From Cycas panzhihuaensis (lineage: Eukaryota; Cycadophyta), in contig CM041465.1 in assembly GCA_023213395.1 (NCBI GenBank), positions 202,747,741-202,811,740 of the forward strand: a stretch of DNA of 64,000 nt, given 5' to 3'. The notes below the pieces were generated by a model, which worked only from the letters and a program-made list of their open reading frames with translations, ran no database searches and was not told the DNA's origin. Made by a program: the position numbers and the translations under genes. This document shows, piece by piece, positions 26,070-38,598 of this stretch. Position 1 is the first letter of the stretch. Each line of letters starts with the position of its first letter.

Positions 26070-28135
26070 ACTTATAAAGGGTATTGTTTTACCAAAACCT
26101 AACCTTTAATTTATATTTACAACTTTTAATGTGTTTCTTATATGGTTTCATGGAAAAATGAATGACGGGCTTATTTAATAATGAGTTAGGCCATGTTTTG
26201 ATGAATATGTATCGATTTTATTTTATGATCTATTATGAATGATGACGTGATATATATTTTGCTATCACTTACTAATGATTAAGACCATGGAATTAAAATT
26301 TTTCTTCATGATTAATTTAATCTAACATTTCCTTTAAAACTTTTTATTTTCAATTTTTACTCTTGATTTCACCTGAATTTTGTTATTTTTAATTATTTTT
26401 AGGCTTGGCTTTATTGTTTTCATCTTGTTTTAGGCCTCTATACTCATTCATAAAGTCATTTGTACCTCTATTTATATTTAAAAATTATTTTTTTGACTTT
26501 TTAATGAGTTAGTTTTCACTTCCCATTTGTCACATTTTTGGTGTTACCAAAAACACAACCAGTCATATTTTTAGAGTAAAATCACATTTTTGGAAGGTCA
26601 AAAAATACGATCGGTCATATTTTTTACTATCATGCATGCAAAACTCATCCAGTGCACTAGAATTTTACATGCCACCACCTAGATTTGATAGAAACTTATC
26701 CTTTTAATGCCTAAGAATGATGAGTAGGGTTTTCTTATTCCCCATTGTGAGTTAGAGGGTGAATTATTTAAGTTTTGTGTGGATTTTTAGAGATTTTTTT
26801 TAGGACTACTATTGTCGTGACTTCAAGATTAATTTTGGTGATACTTATGGATGAAATCGAGAGAAGAATTTGATGTTGTGACTTATTGGTCTATCGATAT
26901 TCAAATATTAATGGTTTAATCTTTAACTTTTATGGTTTTTCTCAAAGTTCTCAGTCTCAAAGTTCTTCTAAATTAGTAAGACCTTTCCTATGTGACTTCT
27001 TGCCATTTTACTATCTATTGAAGGTTGTTTTCTTTCTCAGAACTTTGTCTTTCTTTTGGCTAGTTATTATGGTACTATTACATATATTTTTGGGCTTAGA
27101 ATATTAGCTAAAAGTCTAGCTCTTTATGGGTTTCATAAGGGATAGACTAAGATAGGCCATGGTCATCTCTCCACCATTCAAATAGCTACCCCTTACCATT
27201 CTTACACATCAGTCTGTATTCCAAGTAGTTTGTCATCTCTTTTGGTTTTATTTGGCTATGGTTTAGCCCTTATTACTTGTTACTTCTCTTATTTTATTTA
27301 TTTTAAAGGAAAAAGTTAGAAATGATTAATCAATTGAAAGAAAAGATCCATTCTAAGGTAAATTTTTGTACTAGGAAAGAAGTCTTGATTTCATAGTTTT
27401 ATTATTTGTTTGATTTCACTTTTAAGATTACTTTCTTTTCCTTTAAAAGAAAAATTAAAGTGTTGAATGGAAAGTATACTTAATTTTTTAGACCACTAGA
27501 GATTCAAGGATCCTTTGGAGTCTTTCTTACTCTAATTGAGATAAAAGCTTTAAAGTTGTGCAGCTAGTATCTTGTATGAGGATTACTATTAAGGTTTTAT
27601 TGTTTGCATGCAACTTTAAAGGTCTAAAAACTCATTTTAAATAGTAGTAATATGTCTTTAAAATCTCTCTTTTTGCATCATCGAACATTCATTCAAAGAA
27701 AAGATTGTATAATTGTATGTGTGTGAAATAAAATCTTTTAACTAGTATTACATGTTGTTAAATTCTTTGAAAGTTTGCATAGAGTAATTCCATAATGTGT
27801 TGCATCTATTATTAGTGCCTTTTCATTTTATAGTAAAGTGTGCATATTTTATTCTAAAGAATAGTTTCATATTTGCATTATTGTACTTCATCTTTAAAGT
27901 GAAAAAAGATAAAAATACATTGCATGCATTTAGTTCTAGTTTCTTTTGATTATTGGCTAAAGATAGAATAGGCCTTATTACTTCATAGATTGCCTAGGTT
28001 TATTACGTTTTATTTTATTAAATAAATAATAATACTAATAATAATAATAATTTATATTTACTTAACCCTCCCCTTTATTTAAGTAAAACTCAAAAGGTTG
28101 AAAAGATTAAAGGATATAAGTCCCTAGGAAGGACA
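26070..28135 (+). repeat. 5' LTR of the Tat-like element
   Basis: The first 1.1 kb aligns with 62878-64000, including ACCAAAACCTAACC, the GAGTTAGGC(C/T) segment, the ATTTTTAGAGTAAAATC block and CATAAGGGATAGACTAAG. The 5' border is placed at 26070 by alignment. The 3' border is tentatively 28135 (GGACA just before a weak primer site). That gives about 2.05 kb, long but normal for Tat-type elements. Confidence 0.65.
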
Positions 28136-28142
28136 TAGAAAA

Positions 28143-28154
28143 TATTGTCAGAGC
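28143..28154 (+). other. possible degenerate primer-binding site
   Basis: TATTGTCAGAGC matches the tRNA-iMet site TGGTATCAGAGC at 9 of 12 positions and lies just inside the proposed LTR end. The call is weak. Confidence 0.25.
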
Positions 28155-28739
28155 AGCTCTGAATCTAGAACTCCTTCACCCGATTGTGTAGCTTAGTGGA
28201 TTCTACCACTCCCATACATCTAAGCCTTTCATCACATTCCTCATTCATATCTTATTTGACAACATAACTAGGTGAAGACTTTTTCTTAGGAGTTGGGTAA
28301 AGGTGATTACTTTGGTCTTCTCAAACCTTATATCTCCTAGTTATAATTGAATAAAGAAGAGATCTCACCAACTAAGAGATATCTAGTTTAGGTCCACCCA
28401 AGAAAACACCATCTTTTTAGTGACCATATTGGGGAGCTACCATTTATCTTCTTTTTAAAGCAATAGAAAATATAACACCTACTCCTAGGCACTCCTTAAG
28501 GCTCCAAGGCCTTCTACTAGATTCTCAAGAACATTCTTTATACTTTGGTCAATAAGTCTCATCATCCTATGTTAAATCTTTAGAACTTCAAGCTCATGAC
28601 ACTTACGTTTATCTCCTTGAAGATTTAGCCTAATTATACGATGTACCCATGGAGTAAGGATAACTTGAACTCTCTTAATACCTTGATGATCTTTCTTTTG
28701 TAGATCCCTCTCTGTCACAAGAAGAACCACCTTTTGTTC

Positions 28740-30540
28740 CACCTCATTTGTCATTTTTTGAGCTAGTTCTCATTAGGATTCCTACTCCACTACACATGCT
28801 TAGTTATCAAGATTTATTTTATCTAGAGACTCATACCATGATATCTCCATCACAACATCTTTAGATTGATCCTTTGGGTGAGGATTATGAATCAATAGAA
28901 GTAGAGCCTCTACTTGATGTCATTCAATCTCCTCATCCTTCTCACCCTCCTTCACTTAGACCTTCACCATGATCCCATTCCCTTCCTTTGGAGGAACTGG
29001 ATGACTATAAGTCAACTCATTCGTAGCCCTGCCACTTTCCTCTTAGACAACAAGTTTGAATCTACTCTCCTCATGCCATACCTTCTACCCATAGGGGTAC
29101 TACCACTGTTTCTACCTAAGGCAACCCTAGTGCCTTTTATGCATCTACTTCTAGTCAAGTGGTTATGACTTCACCTAGTTTATGATATATTCATTCTTAT
29201 ACCACTAGAGTTACCTCTTCTTATACTATTTCCTATACCACTCAATTGACCCCTCACATGTCATATACGATTTCATCTCATAGTGTTATATCTTGCCCAC
29301 TATCTCCTAGAGTATCTAACATGATTCCCTCTTCTCAAAATATTTCTTATACTTATTCCATCTATCCTCATGATTTAGAAAGTTAATCACAAGCTATGAG
29401 AGTCTCTAATCCCACTTCTTCTTTGTGAATTCTTAGACCTACTCCATAAGTTAATCCTTTTACTACTTTCAATTCAATCTTTCTATAACATCCTATATCC
29501 TAAACCAACTTTGTAGTTAACCTCACAGCGTGGTTCAACCCCCCTTCTAGTTTTTCGTCTCATGATGCTTTACAACCACAACAATAACAATAATTACAAC
29601 AACCTATTTATTCATCTATTCTACATCCATTTTCTTTGCCTCATTGTTCTACTATGTTGAGGGCAAAGAGGCCTTTTCTCAATTATATGAAGTCTCTATT
29701 CCTACATGGGATTCTTCTCTCTTCGATGTCTTATTTTCTTCTTGATTTACCTAAATTCTTTGATGACTCTTCTCAAGATCCTACTTCTCATATATAGGCA
29801 TTTGTGCTTGCTTGCACATATTTCATACCATATGATCATGTTATGATGCACCTATTCCCTAAATTGCTTCAAGGTGATGCCTTAAAGTGGTTTTACTATT
29901 TTCCTTCAGCTTCCATCCTCTCATTCCAACAATTAGTTAATACTTTCATCAACTATTTTGATGTAGTGAGACCATTTGAATTAGGCATCAAATCTTTATT
30001 AGGTATTAAGCAGCATCATGATGAAACATCAAGAGACTTTGTTAGAAGATTTTAAGACCAAGTACATGCTTGTCACTTATATCTTAATCCTAGTCTACTA
30101 TTCTATCTATTTACTAATACATTAAGACCTCATATATACTTAGAAGTCCCAAAACTTGGTCCTCAAATATATAAAGAAGTGGTTGATTGATGCTTAGCCT
30201 TAGAAACATTTGAGATTCAAGTTGGTATCAAGAAGGTTGGGAAACCTATGCCTTCTAAAGAAATAGTTTAAACGACAAAGGTTTCCTATTTTGAACCCAC
30301 TTATGATCACTTGACTTCTTTAATCATATCATTAGAGCATGTGATCAACACTAAGTTATGTGTTCATGGTCCTTCTTAGAGCCAGATTTCGTAGGAGACC
30401 AAAGTTATCCATCTAACTGAAGAAAGGAAGAAACAAGTTCCTCCTCCTCCCTCCATAAAGGCAAAATGGTACTCATACCATCAAATAGATGGTTATGATA
30501 GAAGTGATATCATACCCTTCAAAACATGACTCAAAATGCA
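28740..30540 (+). pseudogene. Tat-like Gag
   Basis: A Ser/Thr/Pro-rich N-terminal half (28740-29640) leads into the Gag core at 29640-30240: LDLPKFFDDSSQDPTSHI, FLACTYFIPYDHV-type residues, LLQGDALKWFYYFPS, LVNTFINYF and KQHHDETSRDFVRRF. This is the Retrotrans_gag pattern. Near 30466-30530 a W-YSYHQIDGYDRSD segment corresponds to the CxYHxxxGHxTxxC zinc knuckle of Tat Gags, but its Cys and His ligands are lost. Stops such as the TAG after DPTSHI break the frame. Gag would build the particle. Confidence 0.8.
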
Positions 30541-32589
30541 AGTATCTAACCAAACTACCCCTCTAAGTCATCTCAAGACGAAATGATCCATAAGGATCCA
30601 TTACCTCAACATAACGAGAAAGAAAATAAAGATGATAAAAGTAAGGAAAAGTAGGAACAAGATGATGAAGGTGAACCTTCAAGTTCTAATTCATCAAAGA
30701 AGACTACCCATCCCCCAAACCCTTCAACAAAAAGAACTAATAATCAATCTTGCTTGCCTCTTAAAGGTGGTGATACCAGGAGAATGATAAATATGGTGGA
30801 GACAACAAAGAGTGTAGGTCCATCTAAATCATTTGATGATTTGATGGTGAGGAATCTTGACTCTTTACCTCTAGTAACCCCCCGTCCCACTAGGTTTAGG
30901 TCCATTCCCTCCAGTATAAGGGATTGATCTTTCTCTTTAGTAGAGGAATTAAAGACAATTCCAACTAGTATATCAGTTATCAATTTGTTGAAGTATTGCT
31001 CCAAGCAATGTCAACTTTTGTTTGATGCATTGGGAGTTCCTATAATAGTCTCTTCATCTACCTCTACACTTTCTTTTGACCTAACTACCTTGCCTAGTCA
31101 TTCTACTCATGCGTCGAATGACATACCTCCATTTTATATTGAAATCATAAAGGATGAAATTAATATTAAGTGAGTTATAATTAATAAAGGATCATCTATC
31201 AATGTAATCCCTCTTTGCCTTGTTGAGGATTTGGAGATTTTAGTTTTTAATCCATGTGAATGGAATTGCTAGGTGTATGACAAGAATCAGAAGGTGTCCT
31301 TAGGACAAATCACTCTTCCTCTCATGTTAGAAGCAAAGATAGTTCTTATTGAGATTACCATTATCAATCTTAACTTAGAGCATAATATTGTTTTGGGTAG
31401 ACCATGGATTACTCAAATATTAGCAGTTTATTCCTTCTTCTTAGGTGAATTTAGGTTTATCCATGAGGGACAATTAAAAATTGTCAAGCGAAATACAAAA
31501 CCCATTAAATAATTAGTTCCTCTTATTGAGACTTTTTTGGAACCTAGTGAATCCTTGAACTCTTTAGAGTACTTCTTTTAATTACTTGCTTTAGATTAAT
31601 ACTTTGCTATTGAAGCCCCTTCTACTCATTTAGAAGTAAAGGATGTGGATTTAGTTGAGATTACCCCTTTATCATCAGGTTCCTCATTTATCCCTATTTC
31701 TTTAGACTCAATTGATTGGTCTTCAGCTTCTTCTTCTTCTATTTTTGATGAAGAAATAACTTCTCATTGCATTGTAACTTATGGAGGTCCACCTATAACT
31801 AGGCTTATTGATATAGATAATTTTCTTCTTATTTATCCCCACTTCTCATAGGTTTTATATTTGCCCTTAGAGGCAAATGTAGTGGTTCCTTCCATTATCA
31901 GTCCTCCATTGAGTAGTTCTTTGACTTTAGATATACATGATTTTCGTATTGATGTTTCATCTTATTTCTCTTGATTCTCTTTCTTTATGACATAGTTGAA
32001 TAAACACGAGAAGAAGATATTATTGCATTGCCATCCAAACTTAGAATTAGGGGGTGAAGAAAATGATTCACTTGATATAAGACAAAATAATCACAATACC
32101 TCCACTAGAGTAAGGGAAGTTAATTTGATCTCTACCATTTTTTTTCCTTCCCATTCTCATGTGGATTATTCCCCATCCTCTCTCATCTTGATATCTTTGT
32201 CTAACTGAGAGTGTAATGTGAATCATCAAGAATTTAACTGAACTTTTGCTTCAATTTGGGAGTTTGTTGATAGACCTATTTTCTTTTTTCATGTTTCTTC
32301 AATCATCAAGTTTACTCCCACCTGTCTAAACTCTTTGGTTGATCTCCTTTTACCTTTTAGGCCTCTCTCTTCATCTACATCCCTACCTAAAAACCTTTTC
32401 CTCATCAACCTCTTCTATTTAGATCATTTTAAAAATGACTAGGTGATTGTTGAGCATCTAGCAAGTTCATCTCTTCGTTTCCTTGATGGATATCATAAGT
32501 TGGGATTTTCAAAAGTGATAGTAATCATTCCTAACCTGAATAGTCAATTACTTTAACAGAGCCTGCCCCTCCTCATTTTGAGGAAGGAA
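30541..32589 (+). pseudogene. Tat-like protease and flanking linkers
   Basis: A Lys/Ser-rich linker (30541-31080) precedes the retropepsin region at 31150-31512. The active site reads INKGSSINVIPL where D-x-G-S-S is expected, so the catalytic Asp has become Asn. The C-terminal flap partner reads HNIVLGRPWI, intact. Then 31513-32589 is a long acidic, Ser-rich linker to RT (for example SSASSSSIFDEE), in frame over several hundred bases with scattered stops. No separate gene is seen here. Confidence 0.75.
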
Positions 32590-33400
32590 ACATAATGCTT
32601 ATGGAATAAACCATTGATATAAACTTAGAGATAAGAGATGTTCTTAGAATTATTAAGTTGGAAGCTAGTTATACTCCCTAAGAGATCACCCAATTTAAGG
32701 ATCTCTTTCATGAGTTTTGCTCAGTTTTTGCATGGGATTATAAAGATATGCAAGGCCTTGACTCTCAAGTTATTGAACATAATATCACAGTAATTCCCAA
32801 TGTTAAACCCAAATGGCAAAAGCAATGCCCTATTTATTTATGCCTCTCCTTTATTATTAAATAGGAAGTGGAGAATCTATTAAAAGCTAGATTCATTGAG
32901 AGTGTTGATTATTCTCAATGGGTTTCTAACATAGTTCCTGTAGTGAAAAGGAATAATATAATTTAAATCTACATCGACCTTTATGATATTAATGAGACGT
33001 GTCCTAAGGATAATTTCCATCTCCCTTTTCTTGATTAAATTTGGGACTAGATGGCCAATTTTGAGGTAATGTCCCTTATAGATGGTTTTTCAGGGTATAA
33101 CTAGATCTCCATTTTACCTTACGACTGTCATAAGACTACTTTTACTACTCCCTAGGGTACCTTTATTTATAAAGTCATGCCATTTAGATTGAAGAATACT
33201 GGTGTGATATATCAAAGATCTATGGTCCATATTTTTCATGACTTAATTGGTAATATCATTGCCATATATTTAGATAATATGCTTACTCTCTCATATAGAA
33301 GATGAGATTATCTCTATAATCTTAGAACAATTTTTAAAAGATGTAAGAAATATCATTCATATCTTAATCATTCCAAGTGTGTTTTTATTATTACATTAGG
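32590..33400 (+). pseudogene. Tat-like reverse transcriptase
   Basis: RT blocks appear in order: VIPNVKPKWQKQ, EVENLLKARFIESV, WVSNIVPVVKRNN, DLYDINETCPKDNFHLP, SLIDGFSGYN, KTTFTTP-GTFIYKVMPFRLKNTG and NIIAIYLDNML. The active-site YVDD is YLDN, so the second Asp is lost. The CPKD-FPLP and MDGFSGYNQI-type motifs are typical of Tat/Athila gypsy RT. At least seven stops replace Trp, Gln or other codons. Confidence 0.9.
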
Positions 33401-34089
33401 AAAGATATTGGGAAACATTATCTCCCATGATGGGATTAGAATTCATCCCGATAAGATCAAAGTGATCATTGAAATACCTCCCCTTAAGAGCCAAAAGCAA
33501 ATAAAATCTTTTCTAGCTATACTTGGTTTCTTAAGATGTTTTATCACTAATTATATCTCAGATGCTAAGCTTATTACCAATATTTTAAAGACATATGTCA
33601 AGTCATAATGGACTCCTCAAGTTTAAGAGTCCTTTAATAAGCTAAAACAAGTCTTAGTTTCAACATTGGTTCTTGCTCTACTAAGGTTTGACAAACCATT
33701 CAGTTTATATACTTCAGCTATAGAGGAATCATTAGTGGAAATGCTAGTAAAAGAGGATGGATTTGATAAAGAACAAGCTATCTATTTCATTAGTAGGACC
33801 CTTGTGACTACTAAACTTTATTATCCTTTCCCTAAAAAAGAGTATTTGGCTTTAATCTTCATTACCAAGAAGTTATACCACTACCTCTTCAGGAATAGGG
33901 TCCACCTCATTATTCAATCAGATCCTATAAGATATTTGCTTACTAAATATAACCTCACTAGTTAGTTAGGTAAGTGGTCCTTATTGCTTGAAGAGTCTAA
34001 TTTACAAGTGGTTAATAGGAAGTCTAAAAAGGGCATGATCATCCTAATGATCATGGCTAATGCTCCTCTTCCTAATCTTGCTAGTTAAC
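33401..34089 (+). pseudogene. Tat-like RNase H (first copy)
   Basis: After the RT thumb (LGNIISHDGIRIHPDKIKVI at 33408 onward) the RNase H reads LLRFDKPFSLYTSAIEESLVEML, EQAIYFISRTL, YYPFPKKEYLALIFITKKLYHYLF, VHLIIQSDPIRYLL and LEESNLQVVNRKS. This is the RNase H normally joined to gypsy RT. The first acidic position (usually D in L-Y-x-D or S) is not clearly kept. It leads directly to a DPWYGEI segment without an intervening second RNase H. Confidence 0.85.
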
Positions 34090-35400
34090 CTGCTGATGAT
34101 TCTCTTCTAGATGAACACATTCTCTATATCCAGGTCATCCCTTCTAATGATCCATGGTATGGAGAAATTAGATTATATCTTCACTATCAATCTTTCCCTT
34201 CTCTTGCTACTTTGAATAAGAGAAGATAAATTTGAGTCGTTACTAGGCAACGCCTTTTACTTGATGACAAACTTTATAAACATTCTTTCGATGGAGTCCT
34301 ACTAAAGTGCCTCTCTCTTAATGAATCACTAGTCACCCTAATAGAATCCTATGAAGAAACATGTAATGGACATTTTCGTGGCTGATCTATAGCCTAGCAT
34401 ATACTTTATATGGCCTATTATTAGCCTACCTTGTTTAAAGATGCTTATTCCTATGTCTAAAAATGCCAAAAATGTCAATCTTATGCAATGTTGATATATA
34501 AACTTGCATAAGAAATGAAGTCAATAGTTTTACCTTAGCCTTTTTCCCAATGGGGTCTCGATCTCATTGATCAAAATTTTCCAGCATCATCTAATAGGCA
34601 TAAGTTTATCCTAACTACAACTAAATATTTTACAAAATAGAGTGAAGTTATCACGTTAGTTACTGCTACTGGAAAAATCATTGCCACATTTATATTTTAG
34701 CATATCATTTGTAGATTTGGGGTGCTAGATATTATTGTTACTGATAATGAGACTTTATTTTTTAATCTCCATATTAGTGAATTATGTAATAAGTTCCATA
34801 TCACTCATAGGTTATCTACTTATTATCATCCTTAGGTAAATGGCTAGGTGGAATCTTTTAATAAGATCTTGGTTAAGATTTTAGCTAAGATAGTTACTTC
34901 CTCTCATAGGGATTGACACTCTCAATTATTTCCAACATTATGGGCCTACAGGACCTATATTAGGAATACCACTAGCATGAAACTATTTTCCCTTATTTAT
35001 GGTATTAAGGTAGTCCTTTCATTAGAGGTTGAGATCCCTTCCTTACATGTCTCGTTAAAGGAGTTTACTAAGAAATAATTCCAAAGAGAAACACACCTCT
35101 TAGAACTTGAGAAATTAGATGAGACTCATTTGCAAGCCTTACAAAATAATATGGCATCCAAGGCTATGGTCTAAGCTACACATGATAGGTAGGTTAGACC
35201 TAGGAGGTTCAATGTCAGTGATAAAGTCTTAAGGCTAGAATATTTACATGATAAGAAATATAAGGTTTCTCTTAAGTAGATGGGACCCTTTTAGTAATTA
35301 TAGATCTGACTAATGGAGCTTATCAAATTTTGATGTTAGAAGGATTAGAATTTAAAAGGTTTATTAATTCTTAGTATTTGAAAAACTTTTATGCCTAGTA
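34090..35400 (+). pseudogene. Tat-like integrase
   Basis: The DPWYGEI lead-in is followed by a zinc region (CNGHFRG...CQKCQSY, about 34360-34480) and then the core. First Asp is in WGLDLIDQNF (34550-34580), second Asp in DIIVTDNETLFF (34725-34765), and Glu in VESFNKILVKI (34850-34880). The C-terminal domain ends with RPRRFNVSDKVLRL and a GPF motif near 35283-35292. All three D-D-E residues are recognisable. No chromodomain follows, which fits Tat rather than a chromovirus. Confidence 0.9.
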
Positions 35401-35476
35401 GTATGTGCTTATACCCTCTACAATAGGGATAAACTAGAGGTCTGAAACTTTTCCTTTTGCCTAATGAGCTAAAACT

Positions 35477-35730
35477 ATGAGTAAACACTCCTTCTTTATG
35501 ATCTTTTCTTGCTTTCTATTAAGTGTCATTTTATTTTTATGAGAGATCCTACTCATAATCATATAATCCTCTTACTCTTTCTAGCATTTGCACTGATTGT
35601 GAGCATTCTATCATTATATTTGGGTCTTATTTTCTTTTTAGTTATATACTCAATGGAGAAATTAGACCCCCATCCATATCATATTTTTATCTTGGAAAGA
35701 GAAACTCTTTTGTCAGATTCAAGTATTTGA
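35477..35730 (+). pseudogene. short membrane-type ORF after integrase
   Basis: An ATG at 35477 opens a 21-residue signal-peptide-like stretch (MSKHSFFMIF start) that ends in a stop. In another frame, 35509-35730 encodes a 73-residue protein with one long hydrophobic helix (HIILLLFLAFALIVSILSLY). This position, after integrase, is where some plant gypsy elements carry an extra membrane or envelope-like ORF. There is no homology I recognise, and the AT-rich DNA could give hydrophobic frames by chance. Call it hypothetical. Confidence 0.35.
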
Positions 35731-36400
35731 TTATTAGTTGAGGTTATATTCTCATTTGCTAGTACTTCACCTTGAGGATTCCTTTTTGGCCATATATCAC
35801 CTATTTTCTTTGATTGCTTTCATTATCCTTGGTTTTCTCTATTAATCTTTTAAAGTGAATACTCATTTTGTTGCCTTCCCTTTATGTTCAGAGATATTAT
35901 AATTTTGATCTCTTCTTTTCCTGTGATTCAATCAGTAAGGAGATTGGTCTATTTTATTTTAGATTCTATTAAAAAGGATAAATTCTTACTGTGCTAACTA
36001 AAAGAATTTTATAGTTAGATAATTATGGTTCTCTTCTTATAAAAAAGAAAAAAGTAAAAGTGAAGTTAAGAAAAAAAAGAAAGTATATTGTTATCATCCT
36101 CTTATAATCTAGGGTAAGTCGTGATGGCTTCGTCCCTGCCTATCTATCTATAGGTTGGGTTCATTTGGATGTGTCATTTAGGATTTTTAGATCTAGGTAC
36201 TTAGGTCCACTATAGCCTCAATTATGATTGAATCCTACTTGACACCATTGCTAGCATCAATCATAATTATTCCAATTATGTTTCTTCTTTTTCTTTACCA
36301 CATCCAGAATTAATTTTATTATTATCGTCTCCTTATCAATTGATTCCTGCACCTTTCTTTATTAATCACAACATCTTTAAACTTTGATTATATTATTTCT
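35731..36400 (+). other. region between integrase and second RNase H
   Basis: Degraded hydrophobic frames and short A-rich tracts (36040-36085). No recognisable domain. Confidence 0.4.
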
Positions 36401-36805
36401 ATGGCATTGAGTATATTCACTGATAGAGGTAGTAGGAGAAACCTAGGACTGTCTACTTTTGCTTGGGTGATTTATGACTAATTAAGAAGTCCTCTTCTTT
36501 CTATGGAATCTTTTATATCTAGGGAAACTAATAATGAAGCTGAGCATCTTGCTATTATAGGAGCCTTATATAATATTTCCCATTTTTACCTTGGACCTAT
36601 TACTATATATGTTAACTTGTAGGTTACAGTCTATCAATTGGTTGGGATGTATTAGGTTCATTCTCAATGACTTCTTTTCCTTCATCATCATGCTTCATCA
36701 TTGTTGTCCCTCTTTACTCCAGTTACCATTCAATATATTCCTCATTCTCTTAATCTTGAAGTTGACATTCTTATTTCCTTTATTCTAGATAATCATTTCA
36801 ATTGA
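36401..36805 (+). pseudogene. second RNase H domain (archaeal-type, aRNH) downstream of integrase
   Basis: One frame from an ATG at 36401 to a TGA at 36803 reads the complete RNase HI pattern. FTDRG has the first Asp at 36422-36424. FAWVIYD is the next strand. TNNEAEHLAIIGAL has the Glu at 36536-36538. IYVN sits where DSQ is expected, with the third Asp now Asn at 36614-36616. VYQLVGMY follows, and HSLNLEVDIL has the last Asp at 36764-36766. Four internal stops replace conserved residues. Tat-lineage elements are known to carry a second, archaeal-like RNase H. It is usually reported next to RT/RNase H, whereas here it follows integrase by about 1 kb. It is clearly distinct from the first RNase H at 33401-34089. 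Confidence 0.8.
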
Positions 36806-37893
<1,088 letters not shown>

Positions 37894-38526
37894 TGTTAGA
37901 TAATATGACAATAATGTTTTAGAGGCTAAAATTTTGATAGGTTAGTAATATAGTTTCTCCCTTAAACCTCCTCAGGGGGTTCCAATGGAGTGCAAGGGGA
38001 GTTAGAACGCCCCCTGCAAAGAGGGAGTTCAGGGGCGATAGGCCCCAACACAAAAAACTAGCACTAAAAAACATACTAAATTGTAAAGGGAATCATGGTC
38101 GTTCACTCAAAATACCCTAGATTCTATGGTCAAGATATGTGCCTTGTATGACTCCCTCCTATAGCCTGATTTAGGGTGTTTTTTTGTTATGTTAATAGTG
38201 TTCGATGTATTGGATGTATTGTGAAGAGTTGGGCAGTTGGTTATTGCTATTGTGAGTATTCTATTATAGATTGTGTATATTTCTCCATTATTTGATAATA
38301 AAGATTGATACCTTTCCTGTATGGATATTTCCCTAACACACTACTAGGGTTTTACCACATTATATCAGGTGTCTATGTGATACTTGGCTTTCTTATTCAT
38401 TTTATTGTATTATCTATGGTTTAAGAACTTGCATGTTAAAATTTAGTTTCGATTTCTATAACTAGTTAAAAAATAATTTAGATCTTGGTGGTAGTTTTGG
38501 GTTATTGGGATCTTGTCTTCTCAATA
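37894..38526 (+). repeat. array LTR 1
   Basis: 633 bp, starts TGTTAGATAATATGACA, ends CTCAATA (CA decayed to TA). It lacks about 24 bp of a G-rich block that the other three LTRs carry. Confidence 0.95.
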
Positions 38527-38528
38527 AG

Positions 38529-38540
38529 TGGTATCAGAGC
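38529..38540 (+). other. primer-binding site of unit A
   Basis: TGGTATCAGAGC, a perfect tRNA-iMet primer site two bases after LTR 1. Confidence 0.95.
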
Positions 38541-38598
38541 CACTTTTATTTTTGCAGCGAGTTTGTGAAAGTTTTGGTGTTAGTTTTTTCTACACCAA

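Noticed and set aside
28572-28754. Minus-strand frame in front of the Tat-like Gag, and similar short minus frames at 30744-31004
   Set aside because: They are short, opposite to the plus-strand polyprotein and show no family motif.
36591-36788. 65-codon hydrophobic plus-strand frame
   Set aside because: It overlaps the second RNase H in another frame and has no support of its own.
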